Below are positions 20,901 through 31,243 of a DNA stretch of 32,346 nucleotides, one piece after another (the stretch's first letter is position 1; every line of letters begins with the position of its first letter). The position numbers and the translations under genes are program-made. A model generated the notes under the pieces. The model was not told the origin of the DNA, ran no database searches, and was given only the letters and a program-made list of their open reading frames with translations. The stretch is from Geosiphon pyriformis (Eukaryota; Glomeromycota; Glomeromycetes; Archaeosporales; Geosiphonaceae), in the NCBI GenBank assembly GCA_016748015.1, contig JAAOMT010000142.1:12469-44814 (forward strand), given 5' to 3'.

Positions 20901-21149
20901 CTGATATATGCACTCATAGAAGATAACTTTTTCTCACAGTTAACATAAATTAATTTTGGGGTTCAATATTATTTATTTTTTGACTTAGAACAGAATAGTT
21001 TGCAGGTGCTAATTATAGTTCTTTTTCTGTTTTTCTTTTTCTCTTTTCTTCTCAAGTTGGTAGTGAGAGTAATTTTGTTCGAAAATTGTTTACTTATGAA
21101 ACTTAATAGATTTCTATTGTTAGTGATAGTGTTGTGTCTTTGAATTCAA

Positions 21150-21545
21150 TTAATGGTTGCTTTAAACTTTGGACTTTGAAGTGTCTGTACATAGCCAGAA
21201 CTCAGACATGTTGTTCATTAAAAGTAATCTGTAATTCCTGTATGTTCCAGTTAAGAATGGCATGGGCTTTGGCCAACCAGTTGTTTTCAATGAGAGCTTA
21301 ATATTGCATGGCTTCCATGATTAGAACTTTTGTAGAAATTTGAATTCTGTTAATTTCAAAAAGAAGTTATTGATTTCTCTGATTGAGGTTTTAGTATTGC
21401 TATCTGTGGTAATAATTTGGGTGGTTACAGTACGATCTACTTGGTGATCTAATTAATCCATGAGTTGTTTTGTTATTATACTGCCTGCTGATTCACTATC
21501 AAAAATTAATTTAATGTTTATGTTTTTGACTCTAGTATTAGTGTA
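21150..21545 (-). pseudogene. pol: TE2 aspartic protease
   Basis: The minus-strand active-site region near 21510-21480 reads LIFDSESAGSIITKQLMD. The catalytic Asp is present (21498-21500), but the Gly of D-S-G is Glu (GGA to GAA type). Downstream, FFEINRIQIST and ALIENNWLAKAHAIL fit the C-terminal half of a retropepsin (the usual GNDWL segment altered). Stops interrupt it. The protease would process the gag-pol polyprotein. Confidence 0.75.
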
Positions 21546-21899
21546 TAGGGCCATAATTGGTTTGTCTTGATTTATGGCAGCTTCACTGAAAAGACTATTT
21601 GTGTTTAGACTGTCAATGTCAAAAGAGAAGATAGCAGCAAGAATGATATCTTTAGTGATAGTGGTAGGTGGAATAGTATTGTTGGTTTGATTTCATCTTG
21701 AAGAGTTGGGAGTTTTTCCTACATTTTTTTTTTCTAAAAGTGTAACACTATAAAAATCCTGGTTTTTAGTGAGACTAAGATATAAGACTTGGTTAAGGTA
21801 TTTGGTTGGTACTGGTCAAGATGGGACATTACTATGATTTAGGAATCATAATAATACACTGTTAGTTGGCATTTAATTGTTGCTGGAGTTTTTTCATTC

Positions 21900-23700
21900 T
21901 TGGTTGTAATCAATTACATGATGTTTAGATTGGTTATTAACAGGGTTTTGGTACTAGAGTGCTGTTTGAGCCATTGACTGTAATGACTAGTAGTAGTTTT
22001 AAGACAGTTGCTAAGTATAATGAATTTGTTGTGAGTATTGAGACAGTTAATATTAAAACATAGGGTATTGAAATACCATATTTTAAGAATATCTTAGTTG
22101 TTGATATTGATTTTCTTGATTTTGGTCCATTACTTTCTTATAATAGTTCTGGGCAATAGTAACAATTACAAAAATCAGATTTCTAAGATTGTTGGTATTG
22201 CTGATGATTTTGTTGTTATTGGTATCTGTTATTATTACTATCTCTTTGTTGTGGTAGCTAGTAGAATCCTACAATACTGCTAAAAATCTTTCAATTTTCT
22301 GAGTTAATTTTTTACTTAATTGAGTTATTTTTGTGTTAATATTAAATGTTTCATTAATAGCCAGATTAATGGCTTAAGTATGAATAGTCTTTTGTTCTAC
22401 TGACTTAAAGTTACAAGCAAAAATAACTGCCTCTTGTAGGTTTGTCAGGTAATAAGATCTTACAGATTGGAGAAGGCTGTTCTTTAATCTTTTGATGAAT
22501 TAATTAAAGATTTGTGCCACAGTGTAGTAGTCTCTTTTAATGGCCTAGATTTAATAAAAAATTTGGTTAAATCGTCTAAAATAAGTGGTTACTGCTTTAT
22601 GATCTTTTTGTTTTATAATACTGAACTGATTTTGTAATCTGATAAGAGTGTTGGGGTCACAAAAGTATTGCAGAAAGGCAAGTTTAAAGACAGTGAAGTC
22701 GGTTGGTTTCTTTGCAAGGCTTTGATATCATGAGTCTGCAGTTCCAGTCAGAAAGAATGGCAATGTTTGAATGGTTCTATTATCATCCCAATTGTTGGCA
22801 GTAATGACTTTCTTGGCTTCTGCAATGCATATATATGTGTCATCTTTTTTACTAGAGAATTTTTCTAATTTGGCAATATCTCAGTAAGCCATGATCTGAT
22901 GGGTAAGTAAAGTCTTACTGGTTAATGCTAAGGGGTTTAGTGTTTGTATGCTAGGGTGTTCTCCTGGTGCTAATTCTGGTTGTTTCTCTTTGTTAATTTT
23001 CTTAATGGGCTGGAGGATAGCTGTTTTTTCAGAGAGAGTAGTTGATAATTCAATCAAGAATTGGATTGGTAATAATTCTCATGTCAACATATTTCTATCT
23101 GTTTTATTAATTGTTGGGGTGAGATTTCCAAACAATGATCCATATTCTCCTAATAATTTGGTCCAATTGTGTTGACCCCAAGGGTGTGGATTTTTAGGAA
23201 TTTGTGGTGTTTTTGACTGGATTTTCAGGGGTGGGTTGAATACAATTTTACTTTGGGATGTCTAATAGTATGATAAAGTTGTTGAAGAGAGAAATTTTGG
23301 TTTTTTGTTGACCATGAACTTGGCTTGAGCAGTTGCAGGGTTGTTGAATTTGTTTTTGTGTTTCTTAGAGTCGGATTTCACTGGTTGTTGTACTTAAAAA
23401 AATTGTTTTGTCATGTAATATTTAATGTCTGTATTGATTATATACAGAGTTTTAACAATTGCTTAGGTAGTTATGGCTGTTAAGTACCTTAATAAGCTTT
23501 GATGGATTTGTTCTTTCAGTTTTCCTGTGTCGGTTGCACAGTATAATAAGCAGTCAATTTTTGCATTGATATAGTTACAAAAATCACTTTCTGCATAAGT
23601 GATTTCTGCTGGTATTCTTAGGTCTTTTCAAAAGTATTGAAATAATGCTCTTCTGTATAGAGAGTGGTCCTTTCCTACTGTTCTAATAGTTACTACTTTT
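21900..23700 (-). pseudogene. gag: TE2 gag
   Basis: The minus-strand frame can be followed through stops from about 23700. Segments include AESDFCNYINAKIDCLLYYC, a Pro/Lys-rich part, WGQHNWTKLLGEYGSLFG, then a typical gag capsid segment: DDNRTIQTLPFFLTGTADS-TGA-YQSLAKKPTDFTVFKLAFLQYF near 22810-22650, where TGA replaces the Trp usual in Ty3/gypsy gag. A decayed Cys cluster (CNCYYC) near 22175-22150 may be the zinc knuckle, after which the frame appears to change. It would encode the structural particle protein. Confidence 0.75.
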
Positions 23701-23739
23701 GTGAATTTCTGGGTTACTCTGTTTCTGTGAATTTATAAT

Positions 23740-23755
23740 CTTATAAAGAGCACCA
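23740..23755 (-). other. Candidate TE2 primer binding site
   Basis: TGGTGCTCTTTATAAG on the minus strand, starting 7 nt inside the 5' LTR end at 23763. It shares TGGTGCTC with the TE1 candidate. It would pair with a tRNA ending GAGCACCA. Confidence 0.5.
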
Positions 23756-23762
23756 AATATTA

Positions 23763-24380
23763 TGGGTAAACTTGGTGAGATAGGAAGATGGTAATGTTTA
23801 ATGTTCTCAATTATTGGTAAGGTGTGTTTCACATAATTCCAGTTGCTTAATCTTGATTATCAGTCTCTGAAAGTCTTATTTTACTGGTTGTGAATTTATT
23901 TATTTAGTTTTTTGGTTATAAGGCACAGAGTTTTGATTTTTGCTGATTGCAACTTCTTATAAAAGTGAGCTTTCTTCTCCGAGCTAATGAGTGCAGTCAT
24001 TAGAGTCTGGCATTGTTTTTTTGCTCTTTTAGTAAGCTATTAAGATAATGTTAATATCCAAAAACCTAGAGAGAGCTTTTTTTTTTACCAGGCTATCACA
24101 AAGTCTATTCCCAAACAGTCAATTTTACTATGTGCTACTCCACAAAGAATAAAGAAAATAAATAAAAATAAATAAAAATAAATAAAAAATAAATAAATAA
24201 AAAAAAAAAAAAAATTAGTATTGTTAATTGCCATAATTAAGAGCAATTGGTCCAAATCATTAATAGTTCGAGGTAATTATGCTAAGAGCATCTGTCCTAG
24301 AATAAAGGTACAAAACAATGATTAATTTACGTAAAATTCACAAAGTTTGAGAACATAAATTTGTGATTCTGATTTTCTTG
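23763..24380 (-). repeat. TE2 5' LTR, part still in place
   Basis: Direct match to 14745-15342. It stops at 24380, exactly where the LINE begins in the opposite orientation, instead of continuing through the sequence that follows 15342 in the intact LTR. The missing continuation is found at 25991-26372, reversed. Together the two blocks make about 1 kb, the length of the intact LTR. Confidence 0.85.
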
Positions 24381-25990
24381 GTTTAGTAAGTTTGATTGTT
24401 CAAAAAACAAACATTTTTCAAGATTTTTTAAGTTGAAGCAGCTTGTTGCTAAGATTATAAAGTATTAAAACTCTGAAAATCTTTCAGATTTTGATTGTCT
24501 TGTCAAAATTTGGTTAGCTATTAATAAGATTGTGACATCTAAGATTGTTGACATGATTCTGAATAGTGTGAATTCAATAGAGTTGGTTAAACATTTGTCA
24601 GTAATAAGAAAGGGGTATTAAAAGTCTAAGTATTATAAATCAAAAACTATTAAAAATATGGTTATTAGAAAAATAATTAACTGTCATATAAAAAATTTCT
24701 GTTCTAACAAAAAATAGATGATTAAGAGCATCTTGAAATGTCTATTTCACAAGATTGTTTTGGATCACTTGATAGTTGAGCTTAATAAAGTGAAACTTAA
24801 AGTGGATAAAATTATGATAAGATAGACAAAAAAATGGTCAATGCTTCCAAAAATGTCTGATCTTTGGTCTCATCAATATATGCTTTTGCACTATGTAGAC
24901 AATAATGTTTTTTTAAGTATTATAAAAGTAATTGATATAAGAGAGCTGTTTTTAGTTGTTGGTAATTTGCCAAATAATAAAGCTACTAGATTGTTAGGAA
25001 TACCTAATAAGCTTTAGAAGCATTATGGTAGTAAGGTGTTGATGTGTTTTTTGGAATTATTGAATTTATGTTTAACTTTAAGTGTAGTTCCAACTTCCTG
25101 GAAAAGGGTGTGGATTTTAATAATTCTGAAATCTTATGAATAAAATGGAGTTTTAACAAATACTAAGTCTATTGTATTAGTCTAAATGGCCCATAAGATC
25201 TTGTCAAAAATTCTCTCTGATCAGATATTATTAGCTTACAGCAAGTTTGATATTCTTTATGGTAATAATTTTTTGGTGTTGAAAGGTACTTTGACTTAGT
25301 CTTCTATTTTTGCTATTGGATTAGTTGTCAAGAATATTCGAAAAAAAAACAGAGAGCTTTAGTTAATACTACAGAATATGTGCAAAGCTTATGATTTAAT
25401 GGGCTGGCATCATTTGAAGACTAGCTTGTATTATATCAAAATGTGTGATCAGTTTATCAGCTTTTTTGGCAATATTTATGAAGATCAGTTTAATAGAGTA
25501 ATAACAGATTTTGGACTCTTGAGTAATTATAGAGTTCATAATAGTTTGAATTAAAATGAAATGTTTTCTGCACTCCTTTAAAAAATTTTCTATGATCTAC
25601 TTTTGTACAAGATAAAAAAACATAAGCACTTGTGTAAATACAGAATTGTTACTAAGTTTGTGATCAAGTCTGGCAGAGTTGAGACTATTGGAGAAAAAAC
25701 TTCTTTTTTTGCTACTAGTGCCTTTGTTGATGATACAATTTGGATCAAAAGTTGTTAAGCTTCTGCACAGTATATTTTGAACATTGCTAGTGAGTTCTTT
25801 GTTGTCAATGATATTTCAATTAATAATAATAAGATGGTGGCTATTCTTATTAATCAAGATGTCAAAACTGTTTCACTTTTGATTAATGGTCTGCCAATTT
25901 CAATTGCTAAAAAAAGTAAATTACACAAGTATTTTGGAATTTTTTTGTTTACTAAAAGTTTTTTCAAGTCTAGTTTGGCTTAGACTTATA
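24381..25990 (+). pseudogene. LINE piece 2 (inverted): reverse transcriptase
   Basis: The plus strand codes for the RT part of the LINE ORF2, with stops. It starts FSKFDCSKNKHFSRFFK, directly continuing piece 1, and ends KSFFKSSLA at 25983. Recognisable RT segments: NLPNNKATRLLGIPNKL (block with GIPNE in relatives), LTNTKSIVLV, FDILYGNNFLVLKGT, NMCKAYDLMGWHHLK, then the catalytic box AFVDDTIW near 25725-25745, in which both Asp are kept, and INNNKMVAI. Stops include TGA-free changes at Gln and Trp positions. The piece is reversed relative to pieces 1 and 3 because it lies in the inverted segment. The enzyme would prime reverse transcription at a nicked target. Confidence 0.85.
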
Positions 25991-26372
25991 TGGTATTATC
26001 CAAGTAAAAAAACTGATCCAAAGTTATGAAAAAATGTGACCAAAACGTGACATAATACAGAATAGTGTGCAATAATATAGGATAACACAGGATAATTTAT
26101 TATAATGTAGAATAACACAGAATAACATGTAATAACACTAGATAATATGTTATAACATAGAATAACTAGTATTAACATAGAAAAACGAAACAATAACAGA
26201 AATAGCAAAGCAATAGTTAGCAATAACAGAACAATCAGAAAACAATCCTGTAAAACCAAAAGAATATATAAAAACGAGTAGTTAAGAAAAGTAGAAAGAC
26301 AGATAAATACAAACCACTAGACAAAAATCAAATATCCTTATCTCTTTTATTATTTATTCTATTCCATTTTCA
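25991..26372 (+). repeat. TE2 5' LTR, displaced and inverted part
   Basis: It begins TGGTATTATCC at 25991, the U3 terminus of the element, and its reverse complement follows 15343-15736 closely (shared CAGGATTG, TTATTGTTAACTATTGC-like and TATTCTGTATTATGTCAC segments). The inner end is in a region shared by LTR and LINE (ATGAA). About 25 bp present at 15343-15370 are absent here, presumably lost at the breakpoint. Confidence 0.8.
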
Positions 26373-28127
26373 TGGCTTCTTTCAGCACTTTCCATATTGT
26401 ATCCAAGTCACTTTTGTCTTTTGCAATCTTAAATATGCTTGATTTCACCAACAACTTAGCAAAAAAATGCTTCTTGAAATGCAACTACTGGGCCTTATCT
26501 GTATTTTCTAACTTAAATTTTTACCAGTTTCAGTTGGTTTGCTTATGAATATTGTTAAAATAAGCATTCAAAAGTCTACTCAAACTGACTAAGATTAAAA
26601 CTGCCTTATAGTCTGTATTAAAAAACCCTAACATATTATTAATTTTATGCAATATAACTGCAAATATCAGGTTCCTACTTATAAAAATAAAATTAATAAC
26701 CTTTTTAATGCCTCTGAAATTGCTTTAAGTAGAAGTCTTGACCAATGAATGTCTGCAAAACGAGTTAATCAACCTTAAGTCCATACAAAACTTGAAACTT
26801 GTATTCTTTTTAGTACTATTCTTATTGAAATTTTTATTTAACACCACAAAAATACTATTGTTGACCACATTTGCAATAAAAAAATTAACAACAGATGTTT
26901 GACCAAACCTTATTTTGGCAAAAACATTAGCATACAAACCTAAAACTATAACTGACAACTTCTTTTTAAACAGAAACTTAACTAACAGAATTCTATCAGG
27001 AACTTTTTCCACTTTAGACACATGTCAAACCAGAAAATTGTTCACAATAATAGTTACTTCAGCATCAAGAAAACTCTTATACAAACCAAATATTAAGATT
27101 TGGACTCCATCAAATTTGTTTATAATTTATGGCTTAATACTAAATCTTAATTTTGTCTCAGTAATAATAGAAACTATATTACTTAAATTTATATGCCAAC
27201 AAACAATATTCTTCTGTTTTGCAAGGACATTAATGTCTCAGACATTACACATAACAAATTTCTACACCAAATCTATTATTGAGAAGGACAAACAATAGAA
27301 ACCAGACTAACATTGTTTATTTTAGCTAATAGATTCATAACTATAACTGACAGATTGTTCAAAGTGTTTTTCAGTTTCAAAATAACTAATGGATCAAAAT
27401 TTACTGCATTCACAATAGTTTTACTACTAGTGATTACATCTAAACTCTTACTTATCATTATATTCACTCCTTGATTCTGTAAAGAAGGAGTTATTAATGG
27501 CTAATATCTAAAATTAAACTGGAAAACCATTGGCTCAGATGTGTTTAACCTCTTAGCCAACTTATTAACATGTTCAGTAAAGCTGACAAAACTATGCTTA
27601 AGAGTGGCAAATCTATCATTTAATTTTATGAACACCAGCAGAATAAGTTTTATCTTCAAAAAAGAACCAAAATCAACCAAGTTATTTTATGCAAAAAAAA
27701 GAGAGAAAGAGAACCTACTAACAATCTTGGTCCAAGAAACATCACCAAAAGAAACAGAATGAGTAGTTGGTGCTAAATGTTTAGCATAAATGACTGCCAA
27801 CTTGCTTTTATCTGTGTCTAATAATGTTTTATAAGAAGAACAACTAAAAAAAAAATTTTCATTCATAAAACAGTTCAAAAACATATGATCCAAATTTTCA
27901 TATTTCACACATTTGGCAGATCCCAAATAAGACCAGTATAGATTGGTGCCCCTTAGCACAGGTGTGGTTATTATGACAGCTTCTAATAAATTAGCAAAGT
28001 CAAAACATATAGCTACATATCTGGCCAAGCATATATAATTAGATAATAGTTAATAACACAAGTTTTCTTATCCACTAAAATAACATAATCTCAAATATTA
28101 TGTGCATTGGTTTCTATTAGCAAAGTA
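26373..28127 (-). pseudogene. LINE piece 1: ORF1 C-terminus and endonuclease
   Basis: Minus strand. From the right: an ORF1-like part (about 28127-27300) with TPVLRGTNLYWSYLG and a Cys/His cluster CVKYENLDHMFLNC near 27910-27870 (a decayed CCHC knuckle, the second Cys being Tyr), DKSKLAVIYAKHLAP, then SFGDVSWTKI. Next, an AP-type endonuclease (about 27250-26400): LFKKKLSVIVLGLYA, then VVLNKNFNKN where relatives have GGDFNE, so catalytic Asp and Glu are Asn and Lys, and FFNTDYKAV where TDH is expected. It ends EAMKM at the inversion breakpoint. An expected Trp is TGA near 28095 (AHNI-TGA-DYV). The 5' end of the LINE is lost at about 28128. Confidence 0.8.
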
Positions 28128-28129
28128 TA

Positions 28130-28360
28130 CAGTGAACTTTCTCTATAGTCCCTCTGATTATAGTTACTATCTTCTTATAATCACATTTTTTTAAAAACCA
28201 AAACTATTTATATATAATATTATCTCCTTATAGTCACTTTTACTATATATATCTTCTTATAGTCCTTATTCACACAAATATGATAGCAAAATATAAGTAA
28301 TTTCTACTCTCTATAGTTACACTATAATTATATAATATTAGATATAAACATCAGATATTA
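28130..28360. repeat. Candidate DNA-transposon end (pogo-like) with TATAGTYAC subrepeats
   Basis: LINE coding stops at TA 28128-28129, and CAGTGAACTTTCTCTATAGTC starts next. CAGT ends and TA targets are usual for the pogo/Tigger group. About six copies of a motif near TATAGTYAC follow (CTATAGTCC, TTATAGTTAC, TTATAATCAC, TTATAGTCAC, TTATAGTCC, CTATAGTTAC) up to about 28325. No matching inverted end was found in the window, so it may be a truncated element or a MITE. Confidence 0.4.
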
Positions 28361-29277
28361 TCTCATATTTAATTGGACATATATAGTTAGGAAGATTTCC
28401 TGATTTGTTAATGGAAATCATTCTTTTTATGGTAGTAAAAAAAATTAGAGTAGTTTCTGGAAATGATTGTAGAACACTAAACAAAATTTCTGAAATATTA
28501 CAACATTCAATTATTCTTTTTCTTTATAAGCCACCACTGTCATCAGAAAACAAGGACAGAACTATTATATCTGGTTTGTGTTTGCAATATTACAGGATGT
28601 TTTCTTAGTATATTTAATTGTCAATATTCCATTTTAAATGCAGTCAGTCTTTTGTGAGTTCCTCAATTCTAATTGTGTGATAATGTCACTATTATACTAA
28701 AGGCTTTCTCTTTAATGTCACAATGTAAGTTATTTCTTAATTTCTGATTGTTGTAGGTGTTTATGTACTCCTTTCCAAAGACTGAACTGAAATCTACCCA
28801 CTGTCTGGGGTCTTCTCTGAGGCTATTTTTGTAATTGCCTAATGTGTTTCTCTAATCTAGAAACACGGAATGTTAATGGTCTTTAGCACTTTTTCTAATT
28901 CTTACAATAAAGCTTTTATCAATTAGTAACAACATGAATAATTTTGATCAGAAATTATTCTTCCAAGAAATTCAGCTGATAAATGATAGTTTCATTTAAT
29001 AATTAACACAAGTGAATTTTTTATTACTTTTGGGGTTGTGATAATTCAGTTTTAAATATTCTTTTTCATTTCTTTTTGATTTAAAAGTTTCTTGGAATAT
29101 TTAATTTAAAAGTACAATTTAAAGTGAAATTTGTTGGATAAATTGGATCTCTTGCTTGATAAGTTATGATTTTTATTACTTAATTGACTTTTTTCAATAT
29201 TAAAGCTACTATATATATACATGTTTGTAGTTTTATAAGAAAACACATTGTAATACTTTCTTTTTGATATTTCAATC
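28361..29277. other. Unassigned sequence
   Basis: It contains a short plus-strand open stretch (28405-28608) and a minus-strand stretch near 28830-28730 reading EDPRQWVDFSSVFGKEY. Neither is recognised nor long enough to call. It may be the interior of the candidate DNA transposon that starts at 28130. Confidence 0.4.
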
Positions 29278-29369
29278 TGGTGTTTGCTGCTATTACCAGT
29301 TGATGTTGGCCACTATTGTGAACTGGTGCTTGCCACTATCATAAGATGGTGTTTGCCACTATGTTAATC
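29278..29369 (+). repeat. 23-bp tandem repeat, four units
   Basis: Four units in exact 23-bp register, consensus TGGTGTTTGCCACTATNNTAA plus two bases. The first eight and the GCCACTAT core are best kept. No coding frame spans it without stops. It is a minisatellite of unknown role. Confidence 0.75.
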
Positions 29370-29460
29370 ATTATCTTTCTAGGATTATTACTGTGCTATA
29401 TTATGATTAGATAATTTATATTATTTTATAATTCTTTTGCTAAATTTTTGAACCATAACA

Positions 29461-29827
29461 GTGGGTATTATAAGAGTTTTAATAATAGTTAACATATGGT
29501 ACAGTACTGCTGCTCTTGGTGCTTTGGAAACTGGTGGTGCTTTAGAGGCTGGTAGTGCTTTGAAGACTGTTGTTGCAGGTATTGATAAAGTTACTCTGAT
29601 CAAACTTTGGTTAATGAGATTACTTTTTTTCCATATTGGGAAAAGGAATTAACAGACTTACAAGTAAGAATAATGGCCCAATGGAATTCTTCAGGAACAA
29701 GTTTGTTAATAGGACATTGCTTGAACAAATCAACTGGAAACAGAGTTCAAATTTACCTTTCCTTAGAAAAAGAAATATGACCAGTAATAAAACTCAGAGC
29801 ATGAGAATTCTAATATATACTCAATAA
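29461..29827 (+). pseudogene. Short unknown coding remnant with a 6-residue repeat
   Basis: A plus-strand stretch from 29461 carries three 18-bp repeats (29518-29571) encoding GALETG, GALEAG and SALKTV, followed by VVAGIDKVTLIKLW. From about 29625 another frame is open to about 29770 (YWEKELTDLQVRIMAQWNSS, then a GTSLLIGHCLNKSTGN segment) with two TGA codons afterwards, so one frameshift may separate the halves. The strong codon structure suggests a real but decayed gene, possibly transposon-derived. I do not recognise it. Confidence 0.35.
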
Positions 29828-29929
29828 ATACATTTTTACACCAACTTTGACATCTGTAATTAAAAACATAATCACTTAAAAAAGATATTAGAAAGTTAAT
29901 AATAGATAATAGTTGTGATTTTATTAACA

Positions 29930-30728
29930 GATTTATATTTTTTGATAATCTGCTTTTTCATTTGTTACTGGAATTGGTTTTCAAGTACCTAACAATATTT
30001 TTTTAATTTGCCTTGCTTTAAAAAAGTCTATTTTTTTTATCTGTGCAATTTTACTGAATTTTTTTATTTCTTTGCTTAATATCTATTTATGGCCAATATT
30101 ATGAAAAACATGATTAAAGACATTTAAATTTACAAACTATGTCTTTCTTATCTGAACTCAAAATTGATTTGATTCAGCAATAAAGTTAGGACATATATGA
30201 AACCTGTATATTTTACTTTTAGAATATTTGATGACATTAAAGAGGTTAATACACAATTTCTTAAATTTAATACAGTTATGTACTGCAATTTTCCAATGCT
30301 ATTGTGAAGGTGTAGAAAGAATCAACAATTTAAGTATTTTGTTGATTTTTTTAAGTATTGCATCATGGCCTTGATGTTGATTTAAAAGTTTAGATCAAGA
30401 AATTACAATTCTTTCTTGAATCAGCTTGCAAACTTTAGGCTTTAATCATAGCTATTGTTCTTTATCAGCAATTTCAATTAATTGGTAAATAGGATGGTGC
30501 TGAACAGACCAAATTGGTGTAAACATTCGTCTAGCCATAAGTCTTAATGAAGACCTATTAAAATGAACTCCAGTACAAAAGTTAATAATTGCTTGTAAAT
30601 AAAAAAAAACTTGTTTATACTTTAATCTAAATATGGGATCTGTTTCATTTTGGGCCCATTCTAAATAACCTTTAACAAATGAATTTTTCTTAGAAACAAC
30701 ATATAGCCATATTAATTCAGAAGCCATT
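29930..30728 (-). pseudogene. Decayed unknown gene, single frame of about 265 codons
   Basis: From an ATG near 30728 (MASELIWLYVVSKKNSF) one minus-strand frame is followed to about 29930. It is broken by roughly eight stops (first at 30452) but apparently no frameshift. The first 92 codons are open, with KGYLEWAQNETDPIFRLKYK and LMARRMFTPIWSVQHHPIY. Later parts read NQHQGHDAILKKINK, HWKIAVHNCIKFKK and KPIPVTNEKADYQ. The composition is protein-like throughout. TGA precedes KPIPVT where Trp is plausible. It has no zinc motif or known catalytic signature. From memory similar predicted proteins recur in mycorrhizal fungal genomes, so it may belong to a repetitive family. That is unverified, and function is unknown. 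Confidence 0.5.
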
Positions 30729-30754
30729 GTATGTCTATATATATTACATATCAA

Positions 30755-31243
30755 ATCCTATAACTTATGATAAACAGGACATTTTTTAAAAAACTGCAAT
30801 TGACTTTCACTTTAATATCCCTAATATTGTGCAAAGTATTTTATATTGATATTTCAATTGATATAGGTATTACTGTGTTTAGAGAGCTTGACAACATGCC
30901 ATTGTGCTATCTTTTACATAATTATACAAATATACGGAGGATTAAATTGACAGTATTCATTATTGATCATCAGTTGGGGGTAAGAGGCAAAAAGTGTCAC
31001 AGATGTATTATCAAAATTAGGTTTCTTTTTACCGAGAATCTGTCATTTATACTTAGAATCTTACAGTTGAATTAAAACCTTCTTTTTTATAATTTGGCCA
31101 CTTTTTATAATTTGAGACACCTCATATGACATAAGACACCTCACATGTCCGATTAGATATAAGGCAAAATGACATTTGAGACATAACAGATACATCAATG
31201 TATTATAAAAGCAAAATACAATAAAAAGTGTGTTCTTATTAAC
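30755..31243. other. Region upstream of the transposase, no gene
   Basis: A short plus-strand open stretch (30767-31075) is Ile/Leu-rich and not convincing. Around 31095-31150 there are paired phrases (TTTTATAATTTG twice; AGACACCTCA twice) that may be the terminal subrepeats of the transposon whose transposase follows. No clear inverted terminus is seen. Confidence 0.35.

Larger units (their letters stand above)
14745..26372 (-). mobile_element. TE2: decayed Ty3/gypsy retrotransposon nested in the LINE, right end disrupted by an inversion
   Basis: It occupies 14745-24380 continuously, plus 25991-26372, which is the rest of its 5' LTR now separated and inverted. 24381-25990 inside these bounds is LINE, not TE2. 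Minus-strand order from right to left: 5' LTR, primer site, gag, protease, Cys-rich module, dUTPase, RT, RNase H, integrase, extra ORF, polypurine tract, 3' LTR. LTR ends are TGGTA...TACCCA in element orientation. All coding parts contain many stops, and key residues are lost in protease and RT. It is more decayed than TE1 and not closely related to it by sequence. Confidence 0.9.

Noticed and set aside
14744-24381. LINE twin-priming inversion as the cause of the reversed LINE piece
   Set aside because: A third LINE piece continues collinearly on the other side (28127-26373), and part of the TE2 LTR is inverted together with the RT piece. A later inversion fits better.
25996-26259. Minus-strand 87-codon ORF with hydrophobic Leu/Ile runs (possible membrane protein)
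   Set aside because: It lies inside LTR sequence and its matching copy at 15343-15736 has no corresponding frame. Low-complexity LTR reading.
15343-26372. The 380-bp inverted repeat pair (15343-15736 and 25991-26372) as ends of a separate DNA transposon
   Set aside because: One copy is continuous with the TE2 LTR and abuts the polypurine tract. The pair is explained by one LTR being split by an inversion.
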